The translations under genes were made by a program, and so were the position numbers. A stretch of 64,000 bases of DNA from CAZGRP01 sp964527995 (lineage in GTDB: Bacteria; Zhuqueibacterota; Zhuqueibacteria; Oceanimicrobiales; CAZGRP01): positions 1 to 64,000 of the forward strand of contig CAZGRP010000019.1 of NCBI GenBank assembly GCA_964527995.1, written 5' to 3'. The notes under the pieces are model-generated. The model searched no databases, had not been told where the DNA came from, and saw only the letters and a list, made by a program, of their open reading frames with translations. Positions 34,070 to 42,199 of the stretch are shown here, in pieces. The number at the start of each line of letters is the position of its first letter. Position 1 is the stretch's first letter.

Positions 34070-35253
34070 CAGGCCACCACCAGAAGTGCAGTGCTGTACA
34101 TGATCACAAGCCCAAGCACAAAGCCAGCGACATTCCACACAGTGGCCAGCCCGGTTGGAGATTCGCGCATCATCAGCCTGCCGAGAACATAGACCACCTG
34201 GAAGATGGCACCGGCGCCGAGGGCCAGAAACAGCGTTGAAGAGATCGGCGAGTAGCTGAATCCGCCGATCCAGGTTCCGACAATCGTTGGAGCGCCGGCG
34301 ATCAGGCCGAGCCAGGCCAGATGCCGAATCGACAGGCCGGTTCGGGCCACGGGAGCGACGATCCCCAACCCCTCGGTGCTGTTGTGAAGCATGAAGCCGA
34401 CCACAAGGAACGTGCCGAGGGTGATCTCCCCGACAGCGTAGGCCGAGCCGATGGCGAGGCCCTCGCCGAGATTGTGCAGGCCAATGCCAGCGGCGATCAG
34501 ATAAGCGACCATCAGATGATTGCCCCCGGCGTCATGCCCGGTCCCCCGGAGAAAGCTGTTCACCGCCATGATGCCCAGCAAGCTGGTCAGAAATCCCAGC
34601 GTGATCAGGCCGACCCCCTGGAAGGCGGACGGCACCATCGCAGCCGCTTCGAAGGCTTCCTCCAGCGCATCGACCCCCAGGAAAATCAACAACCCCACAG
34701 TGAGGCTGAGGAAAAAATGGATCCACTTCTCGGGCAGGCGGCTCAGGAACGGGAACCACAGCAGCCCGAGAAAGACCGGCACCACCCCGGCGTAGAATCC
34801 GAGAAGCGCAAAGCTGACGATGGTGCGGCCGTCGAATCTCGGCGTTTCCGTGGCCACCTCGATCGTCTTGCTGAAAGTCAGCCCTGTGGACGTCACCAGG
34901 GTTACCTCGTGCAACTCACCCTCCACCCACGGGTAGGGCACCACCACCCGGGCCCGACCGAGCCTTGGGATCGTCCGCCCTGGCACCACCTCATGCTGCC
35001 AGAAGGCCTCGTCGATCATCACCTGCGCCACCGTCACCGCTTCCGGCCCGCCGTTCACGACGTGCACGACGACTTCACCAGGGACGAGCTCGACACGCTG
35101 AAGGGTCAGCTCCTCGACAGGCGGGAAGGCGGTGCGAAAGACCCCCAGCGGCCCGATCCGAAAGAGAAGCAGGACCACAGCCCCCAGAAGGAACAACGGT
35201 AAGAGTCCGCGTACCCACAGCAGCCGCCTCTGTGTCATGGTCTGCCGCCTCAT
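34069..35253 (-). CDS. ZIP-family metal transporter with N-terminal extracytoplasmic domain
   Basis: 394 residues. One N-terminal transmembrane helix leads to a beta-rich domain of about 100 residues (VPGEVVVHVVNGGPEAVTVA), then a ZIP core with about eight helices and the metal-site motifs HNLGEGLAIG and HNSTEGLGI. ZIP proteins move Zn, Fe or Mn toward the cytoplasm. The cupredoxin/CopC-like N-terminal domain is unusual and may capture the metal. The ATG overlaps the stop of the multicopper oxidase gene (ATGA), so the two are coupled. Confidence 0.87.
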   Translation of the reverse strand: MRRQTMTQRRLLWVRGLLPLFLLGAVVLLLFRIGPLGVFRTAFPPVEELTLQRVELVPGEVVVHVVNGGPEAVTVAQVMIDEAFWQHEVVPGRTIPRLGRARVVVPYPWVEGELHEVTLVTSTGLTFSKTIEVATETPRFDGRTIVSFALLGFYAGVVPVFLGLLWFPFLSRLPEKWIHFFLSLTVGLLIFLGVDALEEAFEAAAMVPSAFQGVGLITLGFLTSLLGIMAVNSFLRGTGHDAGGNHLMVAYLIAAGIGLHNLGEGLAIGSAYAVGEITLGTFLVVGFMLHNSTEGLGIVAPVARTGLSIRHLAWLGLIAGAPTIVGTWIGGFSYSPISSTLFLALGAGAIFQVVYVLGRLMMRESPTGLATVWNVAGFVLGLVIMYSTALLVVA

Positions 35254-36314
35254 TCTGTTCGCAGTTGGTTCCCACTCGCAGCGGCAGCGACCTTGCGATC
35301 TTGCACCTCGAACAGCCCCATCCAGCCCAGCTCGGCAAACTCACTCTGGTGGGCGTGGAACATGTAGGTGCCCGGGAAGCGATAGCTGAATTCCAGGATA
35401 TGGCGCTCGCCCTGGCACATCATCAAGGTGTCGGTGAAATCGTGCGGCTGCAGGCGGGTGCCGGTGCGGTAGACGTGGAAGAACTCGGCATGAAGATGGA
35501 AAGAGTTGATGGGGTCGAACTCGGTGGCATTGACAAGATAGACCCGGACCTTGTCGTTCACCGCGATGCGGATCGGGTGCTTCTGATAGAAGAACGCCAC
35601 CGTATTGACAGCATAGACCTCGTTCTCGCCATCGAAGTTCGTGTCGAAGCCGTTCATCACCATCACGAACTCGTGGTCTACGGCAGGCCTGCCGTCTTTG
35701 GGATCGATGATGAAGACGCCGTAGAGGCCCTTGTGGATATGGCGCTTCAGCGGCACGGTGTGGCAGTGGTAGAGATGGAGTCCGTAAGGCACCGCATCGA
35801 ACTCGTAGACGAATTGCTCCCCGGGCCGGACGATTTCGAACACACCGTCCATGCCGGCCGGGTGCACTCCGTGAAAATGCATGGTGTGGGGATGAGAACC
35901 GGCGTTGGCGAAGTGAATGCGGATGCGATCTCCCTCGGTGCAGCGGATGGTGGGCCCGGGCACCTGGCCATTATAGGTCCACGCCGGGAAGAAGACCCCT
36001 GGAGCGATCTCGATCTTTTTGTCCACAGCCACAAAGCGGTACTGCCGCAGGGTCTGGCCGTTCGGCAGCGTCGACACGGCACCGTAGTCGAAGTGGGTCA
36101 GGAAGTGGGTCGGGTTGAAGTCAGTTGTGGAGACATCACCGGCTGTGCCCAGACGATAGGCCGGACGCCGTCGCGGTCGGTCCGCGCCGGCAACCCCACC
36201 AAGGGCACGTTCAGCAACTGAAAGGGTTGACAGCGCTGCTGTGCCTGCCAGTCCGGCGGCTCCTACAGCCGCTGTCTTGAGCAACTTCCGCCGTTCCGGG
36301 TTTTTCGGCTTCAT
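35250..36314 (-). CDS. Multicopper oxidase (two-domain, Tat-exported)
   Basis: 354 residues. A twin-arginine signal (PERRKLLKTAAVGAAGLAGT), then cupredoxin domains with the copper motifs HTMHFHGVHPAG, LHLYHCHTVPLKRHIHKG, SFHLHAEFFHV and MFHAHQSEFAELGWMG. Both type 1 and trinuclear-type ligand sets are present, in the arrangement of nitrite-reductase-like/two-domain oxidases. Probably oxidises a metal (Fe2+ or Mn2+) or an organic donor in the periplasm. Followed directly by the ZIP transporter and preceded by a DtxR/MntR regulator, which favours a metal-oxidase role. Confidence 0.88.
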   Translation of the reverse strand: MKPKNPERRKLLKTAAVGAAGLAGTAALSTLSVAERALGGVAGADRPRRRPAYRLGTAGDVSTTDFNPTHFLTHFDYGAVSTLPNGQTLRQYRFVAVDKKIEIAPGVFFPAWTYNGQVPGPTIRCTEGDRIRIHFANAGSHPHTMHFHGVHPAGMDGVFEIVRPGEQFVYEFDAVPYGLHLYHCHTVPLKRHIHKGLYGVFIIDPKDGRPAVDHEFVMVMNGFDTNFDGENEVYAVNTVAFFYQKHPIRIAVNDKVRVYLVNATEFDPINSFHLHAEFFHVYRTGTRLQPHDFTDTLMMCQGERHILEFSYRFPGTYMFHAHQSEFAELGWMGLFEVQDRKVAAAASGNQLRTE

Positions 36315-36404
36315 CCGTCACACTCCTGGGCATCGGGGGCGAGTCGATCCATGCCACCGAACGCGCCGCCTTTCCCGTAAGTCCACCTGCTGTTCGTCCC
36401 GCCG

Positions 36405-37061
36405 TCAGTCAACCACAACAAACAACTGGGCTGCCAGATCGCGTCCGAGGTGGTGTATCTTGCCGCCGACCCGGACCGCGACAGGCCCTTCGAAGGGAGC
36501 CTTGCCGACGACATGTAGCGTCACACCGATGCGCAGTCCCAGCGAATCCAGGTAGCGCAACAATTCCGGGTCTCGGTCGGGTACGCGCTGCAACACAGCC
36601 ATGGTCCCGGGCTCCAGTCCGTCGAGCGACACCGCAGTTTCGCTTTCCAGCGTACCCTCCTTGGCAGGAATAGGGTGACCGTGCGGGTCGGTTGTCGGGT
36701 GACCAAGGATTTCGGCAATCCGCTCCTCGAACTCCTCAGAGATCACGTGTTCGAGCCGCTCTGCCTCTTCGTGTACTCGATCCCAAGGGTACCCCATGGC
36801 CTCGGTCAGATAAAGCTCGATCAGGCGATGGTGGCGCAGGACTTCGAGAGCGATCTTTCTGCCGGCAGGGAGCAGCCGCACGCCGTGGTAGGGCGAGTAA
36901 TCGACCAGCTTCATGTCGGCCAACTTTTGCAGCATGCTGGTCGCCGAAGGGGCAGAAACGCCCAGACGACGGGCAAGTTCGCTGGTCGTCACCTTGCCGC
37001 CCTTTTCCGCGATCACGTAGATCGCCTTGAGGTAGTCCTGCATGGCCGGGCTGGCCTGCAT
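36405..37061 (-). CDS. DtxR/MntR-family metal-dependent transcriptional repressor
   Basis: 218 residues. Winged helix (SPAMQDYLKAIYVI, then VTTSELARRLGVSAPSATSM), dimerisation domain with the metal ligands of EEAERLEHVISEEFEERI and HRLIELYL, and a C-terminal FeoA/SH3-like domain (about 145-218). The start at codon 9 of the longest frame is chosen because the predicted transcription start coincides with the earlier ATG, and GGTGAAGAG precedes this one. Represses metal-uptake genes when loaded with Fe2+ or Mn2+; likely controls itself and the downstream oxidase-transporter-cytochrome genes, 90 bases away. Confidence 0.9.
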   Translation of the reverse strand: MQASPAMQDYLKAIYVIAEKGGKVTTSELARRLGVSAPSATSMLQKLADMKLVDYSPYHGVRLLPAGRKIALEVLRHHRLIELYLTEAMGYPWDRVHEEAERLEHVISEEFEERIAEILGHPTTDPHGHPIPAKEGTLESETAVSLDGLEPGTMAVLQRVPDRDPELLRYLDSLGLRIGVTLHVVGKAPFEGPVAVRVGGKIHHLGRDLAAQLFVVVD

Positions 37062-37091
37062 CTCTTCACCGGCTGAAACATGCATACGCTA

Positions 37092-37120
37092 AAGATAGAG
37101 CATCCGTTTGGAAAAGTCAA
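37092..37120 (-). promoter_or_regulatory. Promoter of the DtxR-family gene
   Basis: TTGACT, 17-base spacer, TATCTT on the minus strand; start of transcription expected near 37085. An inverted repeat GTTTG-N7-CAAAC (37106-37122) overlaps the -35 and spacer. Confidence 0.65.
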
Positions 37121-37126
37121 ACAAAA

Positions 37127-37145
37127 TGTTTAGATGAGCCTAACA
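37127..37145. promoter_or_regulatory. DtxR/MntR-box-like imperfect palindrome
   Basis: TGTTTAGATGAGCCTAACA resembles the T/A-rich TTAGG...CCTAA boxes bound by DtxR-type repressors. It lies immediately upstream of the -35 of the regulator's own promoter. Six of nine base positions pair symmetrically. Confidence 0.45.
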
Positions 37146-37210
37146 TTTCCCTTCTCTCGAACCCGGGCTGGCAGCGTACCTGCGCTGAATCGAAGGGTCA
37201 GACAGGAGCC

Positions 37211-37246
37211 AAATAAAAAAGCCTTCGCATGCGGGCATACGAAGGC
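37211..37246 (-). terminator. Intrinsic terminator of lgt
   Basis: Minus strand: GCCTTCGTATG pairs with CATGCGAAGGC (one G-T), followed by TTTTTTATTT. It lies 25 bases after the lgt stop. Confidence 0.9.
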
Positions 37247-37271
37247 GATCTGTTGCGGGTCAGGCCAGAGG

Positions 37272-38126
37272 TCACGTTGCCGCCTTTTGGCGCCGACGTC
37301 GGGGCGATGGCTCCACTGCTGCCACGGACTCTCCGCGCCGATACACCCTCGCCAGCAGTGCAACGCCGGCCAGTATGACGATCAGGCTGTAGAGCTGCGG
37401 TACGCTGAGCCAGGTGCCGAACACTCTCGGGGTCATGCGCCAGAATTCGGCGATGAAACGCTCCGCGCCGATCAACACCAGATAGAGGCTGAACTGTGCA
37501 CCCGCGGGATGAGGCCGCAGGCGACGCCGCCACAGGAAGTAGAACAGCGGCAGCAGCATCAGGATCTCGTAAAGCGGGGTGGGGTGCACTTTGATATCGA
37601 TCGGCACGTTGGCCGTACCCAGGATCTGCTGGATGTGAGGATTGAGATGCGTGGGCACGGCACCGTTGGGAAACGACATCCCCCAAGGCATGCGGGTCGG
37701 TGGGCCGTAGTCGCCGTCTCCGGAGAGCAGGCAACCGAGACGGCCGAAGGCGTAGCCCAGCACCAGCATCGGCGCGATGAGGTCAGCAGTGAGCCCAAGT
37801 GGCAGCTTGTTTCGGCGGATCACCCAATACACCGCCGCCGCCGCACCAAAGAAGCCGCCGAACCAGGCCAGCCCCGCACCGGTAAAGATCAGCGAGAGCG
37901 GGTCGCGGACAAACCGCGACCAGTGTTCGAAAATATAGTAGAGCCTCGCTCCACCGAAGCCGGCGAGGATGGCGGCGATGACGATACTGTTGACATACTC
38001 GGGGTCGAGTTTTGTGCGGATAAACTCCCGCCGTAACAGCAAAGCCGGCACCAGGAAGCCCAGCATCGCCATCACCCCAAAGGAATAAATGGTCACCGGG
38101 CCGATCCGAAGAAGTATGGGTAGCAT
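37272..38126 (-). CDS. lgt: Prolipoprotein diacylglyceryl transferase
   Basis: 284 residues, polytopic inner-membrane enzyme. The family signature GRLGCLLSGDGDYGPPT (about 128-144) is present with the essential Arg, and HPTPLYEIL and GAERFIAEFWR follow. Transfers diacylglycerol from phosphatidylglycerol to the lipobox Cys of prolipoproteins. A basic C-terminal tail extends into the cytoplasm. Its substrate class is represented in this window by the lipoprotein near 56.3 kb. Confidence 0.94.
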   Translation of the reverse strand: MLPILLRIGPVTIYSFGVMAMLGFLVPALLLRREFIRTKLDPEYVNSIVIAAILAGFGGARLYYIFEHWSRFVRDPLSLIFTGAGLAWFGGFFGAAAAVYWVIRRNKLPLGLTADLIAPMLVLGYAFGRLGCLLSGDGDYGPPTRMPWGMSFPNGAVPTHLNPHIQQILGTANVPIDIKVHPTPLYEILMLLPLFYFLWRRRLRPHPAGAQFSLYLVLIGAERFIAEFWRMTPRVFGTWLSVPQLYSLIVILAGVALLARVYRRGESVAAVEPSPRRRRQKAAT

Positions 38127-38203
38127 GTCACCTGCAATCTTTGATCGTGAGGTCCTATCGCGTCGTTTTGTTTAACTCTTACACCACGTCGAGAAAAAAT
38201 GTT

Positions 38204-39838
38204 TCAGCCGGACGCCGACTGGCTGGTCCAGCATCGGTCAAGAATGCGCTTCATGTTCAGGCCCAGAATCTGGCGTTTGTCAGTCTCAGAAATGCCTGCG
38301 TACACCACCCAACCCATCTGCGGCGCCGGGTCGCGCATGGGCGCGTCGGTGCCGAAGAGCACCTTTTCAACCGTCGCCTCGCGCGCCAGAAACTCGATGA
38401 TCCGGTGCGTAACCGTGGTGAACGTAATCTCCAGGTAGACGTTGTCGAACTCTCGCGCCAGTGGAACGAAATCGCGGGCGTGCTGCCAGGTCCAGCCCGA
38501 GTGAGCCAGGATCAGCGTCAGCTCGGGATAGCGCTGAGCCAGGTTGCGCACCTCGGGGACGAAGTTGTCCGAGGGATGAAGCAGCACAAACAGCCGGTGA
38601 TCGTTTCCGTAGCGAAACCAGGGGTCGTAGCGGGGATCGTCATAAGGGATCCGCACGCGCGGGTAGTACGGCTTGAGGCCGGGCATCCTCAGTTCCTCGT
38701 GGCAGTAGCGCACCTGCTGCATCATCTCCTCCGGGGTGCGCAGGTAGTTGGGATCGATGGTGGCATAGCCGATCACCTGGCCCGGGAAGTCGTTCATCGC
38801 GCGATGGACGATCTCGTTGCCTCGTTCGTAGTCCGCCCAGATGCCCAGCCAGGAGCTGACGCAGACGCGGTCGATGCCCAGCATCTGGCCTCGCTCCACC
38901 ACACCCGCCGCACCGCAACGAGGCATGTGGATGAGGCCACCGCCGCCGGCACCCCTGTGCCCGATGTGAGCATGGGCATCGATGACCAGCACCTGGCGCA
39001 GCGGCTCGCCGGCCTTGGCGGCCCGCACAATCGAGTCTTCGTCACCGCGGTCGCGATAGGCCGGCGGGAACTGCTCGAGCTTGAGCAACCTGGCAAGGTT
39101 GCCTCCGGCAATGGCGCGACGCTCCTCCGGGGTGATCTGAGCGTAGTCGATGAAGGCACGCGCCGCTCCCGGACTCTTCTCCGGCCACTGCGTGCCGAAC
39201 AACAGCCGCTCGACGCCGATGCGATCACGCAGAAACTCGATGCCACGATTGCTCTGGTAACTTGAGAACTCCAGATAGAGATTCGAGTGCCTCTCGAGAA
39301 GCGGCAAGACGAAGCGAGCGGAATCCCACTTCGCACCCTGAAGCAAAACCGGAAGCTGCGGATGGGCCCGACAGAGGCGATCGATGTCAGCCAGACTTGC
39401 CTCGTTCCGCCCGCCGAGCGCCTGGCCCGATTCGATCAGCAAGGGAATTCTGCGCCGTTCCAGGGCCGTGAAAATGCCCCCGCAAACTTCCTCGCTGAAG
39501 TCATATAAGTGGCTCGAGGGGAACATTTTCGCGGCACGAATTCCGTGGGCCTCCATCTCGTCGACGAGGACGTCGGCTTCAGGCATCTCCCCGGTGTGAT
39601 GAGGCATCAGCACCCAGCAACCGAAAAGACGCTCACTCTTGCGCAGCTCATCGAGCAGGAGTCGATTGCCGTACACCGGGTCGTACTCCCTGGCCAGAGC
39701 ATGGCTGACCAGTGCGCCATGAATGCCACAGCGTTCCATGTCGGCGAGAAGATCCTCCGTGCTCCAGGGAGTCTCCGGATCCTTCGGACCTGGCTTGCCG
39801 ACAACGGCCCAGCTATCGATGTAAATCAGCTCGCTCAT
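38204..39838 (-). CDS. Tandem amidohydrolase-2 (PF04909-like) fusion
   Basis: 544 residues made of two amidohydrolase-like halves. The C-terminal half (from about 285) has the metal-binding VIDAHAHIGH start, the central HPSDNF and LAHSGW motifs and the late LFGTDAPMRDP, so it is probably catalytic. The N-terminal half (1-265) begins LIYIDSWAVVGK with no HxH, though it keeps LLFGTQWPEKSP, so it is likely a degenerate, structural copy. The family includes decarboxylases and hydrolases of cyclic compounds; substrate unknown. A hairpin AGGATAG-AG-CTATCCT lies 13 bases before the ATG. Confidence 0.82.
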   Translation of the reverse strand: MSELIYIDSWAVVGKPGPKDPETPWSTEDLLADMERCGIHGALVSHALAREYDPVYGNRLLLDELRKSERLFGCWVLMPHHTGEMPEADVLVDEMEAHGIRAAKMFPSSHLYDFSEEVCGGIFTALERRRIPLLIESGQALGGRNEASLADIDRLCRAHPQLPVLLQGAKWDSARFVLPLLERHSNLYLEFSSYQSNRGIEFLRDRIGVERLLFGTQWPEKSPGAARAFIDYAQITPEERRAIAGGNLARLLKLEQFPPAYRDRGDEDSIVRAAKAGEPLRQVLVIDAHAHIGHRGAGGGGLIHMPRCGAAGVVERGQMLGIDRVCVSSWLGIWADYERGNEIVHRAMNDFPGQVIGYATIDPNYLRTPEEMMQQVRYCHEELRMPGLKPYYPRVRIPYDDPRYDPWFRYGNDHRLFVLLHPSDNFVPEVRNLAQRYPELTLILAHSGWTWQHARDFVPLAREFDNVYLEITFTTVTHRIIEFLAREATVEKVLFGTDAPMRDPAPQMGWVVYAGISETDKRQILGLNMKRILDRCWTSQSASG

Positions 39839-39850
39839 TGGTTTCTCTGC

Positions 39851-39866
39851 AGGATAGAGCTATCCT
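39851..39866. promoter_or_regulatory. Hairpin/operator AGGATAG-AG-CTATCCT in the amidohydrolase leader
   Basis: Perfect 7-bp arms, 13 bases upstream of the start codon, close enough to mask the ribosome site or serve as an operator. Confidence 0.4.
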
Positions 39867-39882
39867 AAGAGCTTTCCTCTTC

Positions 39883-39953
39883 TGTCATTGCCGCGCAAGC
39901 GGGAATCTATAACTTATTGACTTTTCTGAAATCCTGCCTTCGCAGGAATGACA
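39883..39953. repeat. 71-bp MITE/REP-like palindromic element
   Basis: Terminal inverted repeats TGTCATT / AATGACA enclose two hairpins, CCGC-GCAA-GCGG and CCTGC-CTTC-GCAGG, joined by an AT-rich middle. The half-sites follow the ATTCCCGC...GCGGGAAT style of widely dispersed non-coding repeats (Neisseria dRS3-like in form). The remainder of the spacer before the LolA-like gene is empty. Confidence 0.65.
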
Positions 39954-40013
39954 AATCAAGACTCTTTCTTACCTCTTGAGACAGCCCCGCGCACCACACC
40001 TGAAGAACCCCGG

Positions 40014-40796
40014 CTATTTCTTGAGCAACGCCTTGACTTTATCGGGCAGGGCGAACACCGAGTCTTTCACGCCATCGTATTCGATCGACGAGATCGTGAC
40101 CACCTGGTCCCTGCCCATAAGTTTTTGTCGAATGCGGGTTGGAGTGAGGACGCCATCGAACTTCTTGTACTGGTCATAGAAAATCGTCGTTGGAACCGGG
40201 CCCATGGGCGACTCGACATCCGCCGACATCCCGACAAGGAGACCGGTCTGGATGTCATAGAACTCAAAGTACTCGAGGCCAGAGCTGGTCACAAGCTTGA
40301 GCTTGTAGCAGCGCTTTCCATCGAAATCGCTTACCCCCAGGTTCTCCATCGATTTGAAGTTGCTGGCTTCATGCAGAGGGGCGTAAAAGTCGGCGTCATG
40401 CATGCGCTGCCGGAGCGCCTTGCCTTCCAGAATGGTCGCCCCCGATCTCGGGTTCATCGACCACCCCACCTTGCCGTCGAAGCCATTGACCATCTCGCCC
40501 ATTCCCTTGATCGTGACCCGAGACAGCCGCTTGTTGGGCTTGGCGGCGAAGATCTCCAGCTCGGCAGAGAAGCCCTGGGCCGGAATCTCGAACTTCCCTT
40601 TCATGTAGCGCGAAGAGTGACTCAGAATCGCCTTCTTGCCGCCGATCGCCTTCACATACCGGGCGATGATGTTGCTGGCAGACGGGACTCCACTTGCCGA
40701 CTGGGCCGCTGCCGCGCTGGCACCACCAAGAAGCAGAGCGACGGCCATTTCAGCGACCCGCGGAAGCCGGCGATTCGTAGTGTGCCTCGAGATCAT
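40014..40796 (-). CDS. Secreted LolA-like/outer-membrane-lipoprotein-sorting-fold protein
   Basis: 260 residues with a signal peptide (about 1-32, ending GASAAAAQS). Then come NIIARYVKAIGGKKA, a conserved opening of LolA-like proteins in this group, MKGKFEIPAQG, and a beta-rich body with a FYDIQTGLL turn. Half-barrel proteins of this type bind lipids or act as periplasmic chaperones; the precise role is unknown. Its start overlaps the end of the beta-propeller gene by 47 bases, so the pair is co-expressed and may act together at the envelope. Confidence 0.7.
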   Translation of the reverse strand: MISRHTTNRRLPRVAEMAVALLLGGASAAAAQSASGVPSASNIIARYVKAIGGKKAILSHSSRYMKGKFEIPAQGFSAELEIFAAKPNKRLSRVTIKGMGEMVNGFDGKVGWSMNPRSGATILEGKALRQRMHDADFYAPLHEASNFKSMENLGVSDFDGKRCYKLKLVTSSGLEYFEFYDIQTGLLVGMSADVESPMGPVPTTIFYDQYKKFDGVLTPTRIRQKLMGRDQVVTISSIEYDGVKDSVFALPDKVKALLKK

Positions 40797-41976
40797 GGAT
40801 TCCTCCTTTCAAGTAGGATGATTCACTTCCTGGCAGGGCCCGTCCCCGGAGGCCCAGAGAAGTCACTTCGTAGGAAATCACGCGTTGGTTTGGCGGAGCC
40901 TGCAAGAGCACCATCCGCATCCCTCTCATGGAGAAGGCGACGGCCGCGATGGGCAGGTAAAAAACCTGCAGATACTCCCCCTGGAACGAAAACACGTCGA
41001 TGCGGTCGGCGCCCAGGCTGGCACGCGTTCGTACCAGATTGTAAACAAAGCCATCGCCTCCAATGCCCACTCCGAAGCTGATCTGTTGTCGCGTTACCGC
41101 CCGAATGCGGCCGGTGGCGTCCCGGGTGATGGTTGGTGGAGTGATCACCACGCCGAGATCGCGCTCGAAGCTGCGCACCGGCCGGCCGCTGGGGTCGAAG
41201 ATCGTGATCCTGTACGGATACGCGGCAGAGTAGCAGACGGTGTCTGCCGACGCCAGCGCCAGAGTGCCAAGCCCGAAAACAGACCACAATGCCGAATCCG
41301 CCTCGCTGTGCTCGCCAAAGGCCAGGAGTTCGCTGCCGTCGGGTGCGATCTCATGAAGCATAAGCGGCTCGCTGGGCGCCAGCAGGATCAGGCGCCCGCG
41401 CGAGTTTACCACCAGGTCGGCGACTTCGTAAGGCACGCTGATCCGCCGCCTGAAACGCCCGGCAGCGTCGAAGCTGACAATGCCCCTATCCTCGTCCCAG
41501 ACGTAGATCTCGCCCTCCGGAGAGACCGCCACTTTGCGCGGAGAAAGAAAGTAAGGATTGTTGCGCGGGTCATAACGCAAAGAGCGCACAAATGACCCAT
41601 CCGCTGCGAACATGCGCAGGCTGCGGTGCCCCCTGTCGACAACGTAGACCCTGCCCTGCGCATCGATGTCAACGTCGGAGGGACGCAGAAAGAAGTAGCT
41701 GTCCCGTCCCAGCTTGCCCCCGATGGCAAAGACCTGGTTCAATTGCCGCTGGCGTTCCGGTTCCCGGGCCCAGGCCGGCACCGCCGGGTTTCGCCGGTGC
41801 GGTACTTTGCCGCGATAATGCACTTCGCGGACACGCTGCGACTGCCCTCTGTCAGAGGCGACACCTGCGAAACGCTGGCGCAACTGCAAGAGCGGCGAGG
41901 GAAGCCGGGGCGAGAGAGCGAAAAACGCCGCGGCGAGTAAGAGAACAATGAATAAGAGAATGCCGAAGCGTCGCAT
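40750..41976 (-). CDS. Membrane-anchored 6-bladed beta-propeller protein
   Basis: 408 residues. N-terminal transmembrane/signal helix (MRRFGILLFIVLLLAAAFF), then NHL-like blades with repeated D-x-x-G-R-V-Y-V-V-D patterns (RPSDVDIDAQGRVYVVDRG, SPRKVAVSPEGEIYVWDED, TRDATGRIRAVT). Proteins like this often sit in the periplasm as sensing or scaffold modules. The start is placed at the ATG beginning the hydrophobic segment; the earlier in-frame start gives an unlikely leader. Overlaps the downstream LolA-like gene. Confidence 0.75.
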   Translation of the reverse strand: MRRFGILLFIVLLLAAAFFALSPRLPSPLLQLRQRFAGVASDRGQSQRVREVHYRGKVPHRRNPAVPAWAREPERQRQLNQVFAIGGKLGRDSYFFLRPSDVDIDAQGRVYVVDRGHRSLRMFAADGSFVRSLRYDPRNNPYFLSPRKVAVSPEGEIYVWDEDRGIVSFDAAGRFRRRISVPYEVADLVVNSRGRLILLAPSEPLMLHEIAPDGSELLAFGEHSEADSALWSVFGLGTLALASADTVCYSAAYPYRITIFDPSGRPVRSFERDLGVVITPPTITRDATGRIRAVTRQQISFGVGIGGDGFVYNLVRTRASLGADRIDVFSFQGEYLQVFYLPIAAVAFSMRGMRMVLLQAPPNQRVISYEVTSLGLRGRALPGSESSYLKGGIHDLEAHYESPASAGR

Positions 41977-42199
41977 GCGGATCCGTCCAGAGGAAGCTGA
42001 AGGTATGCATCCAGGGCGCTCAAGCCCGTGCACCACAGGGGGACCGACTTTGCGGCAGGCAGCAGAGAGCCAGGGGCTGGCTCAAGATGGAGCGTGGAAT
42101 GGAGAGCCCTGTCCGCCTGTGCGAGGTCTGGGGATCGCGCCGCCCCACGAGTCGGAGCCTCGATCCCGCTGCGGCCGCAGCCTGAGCGCGCCGATTTTG

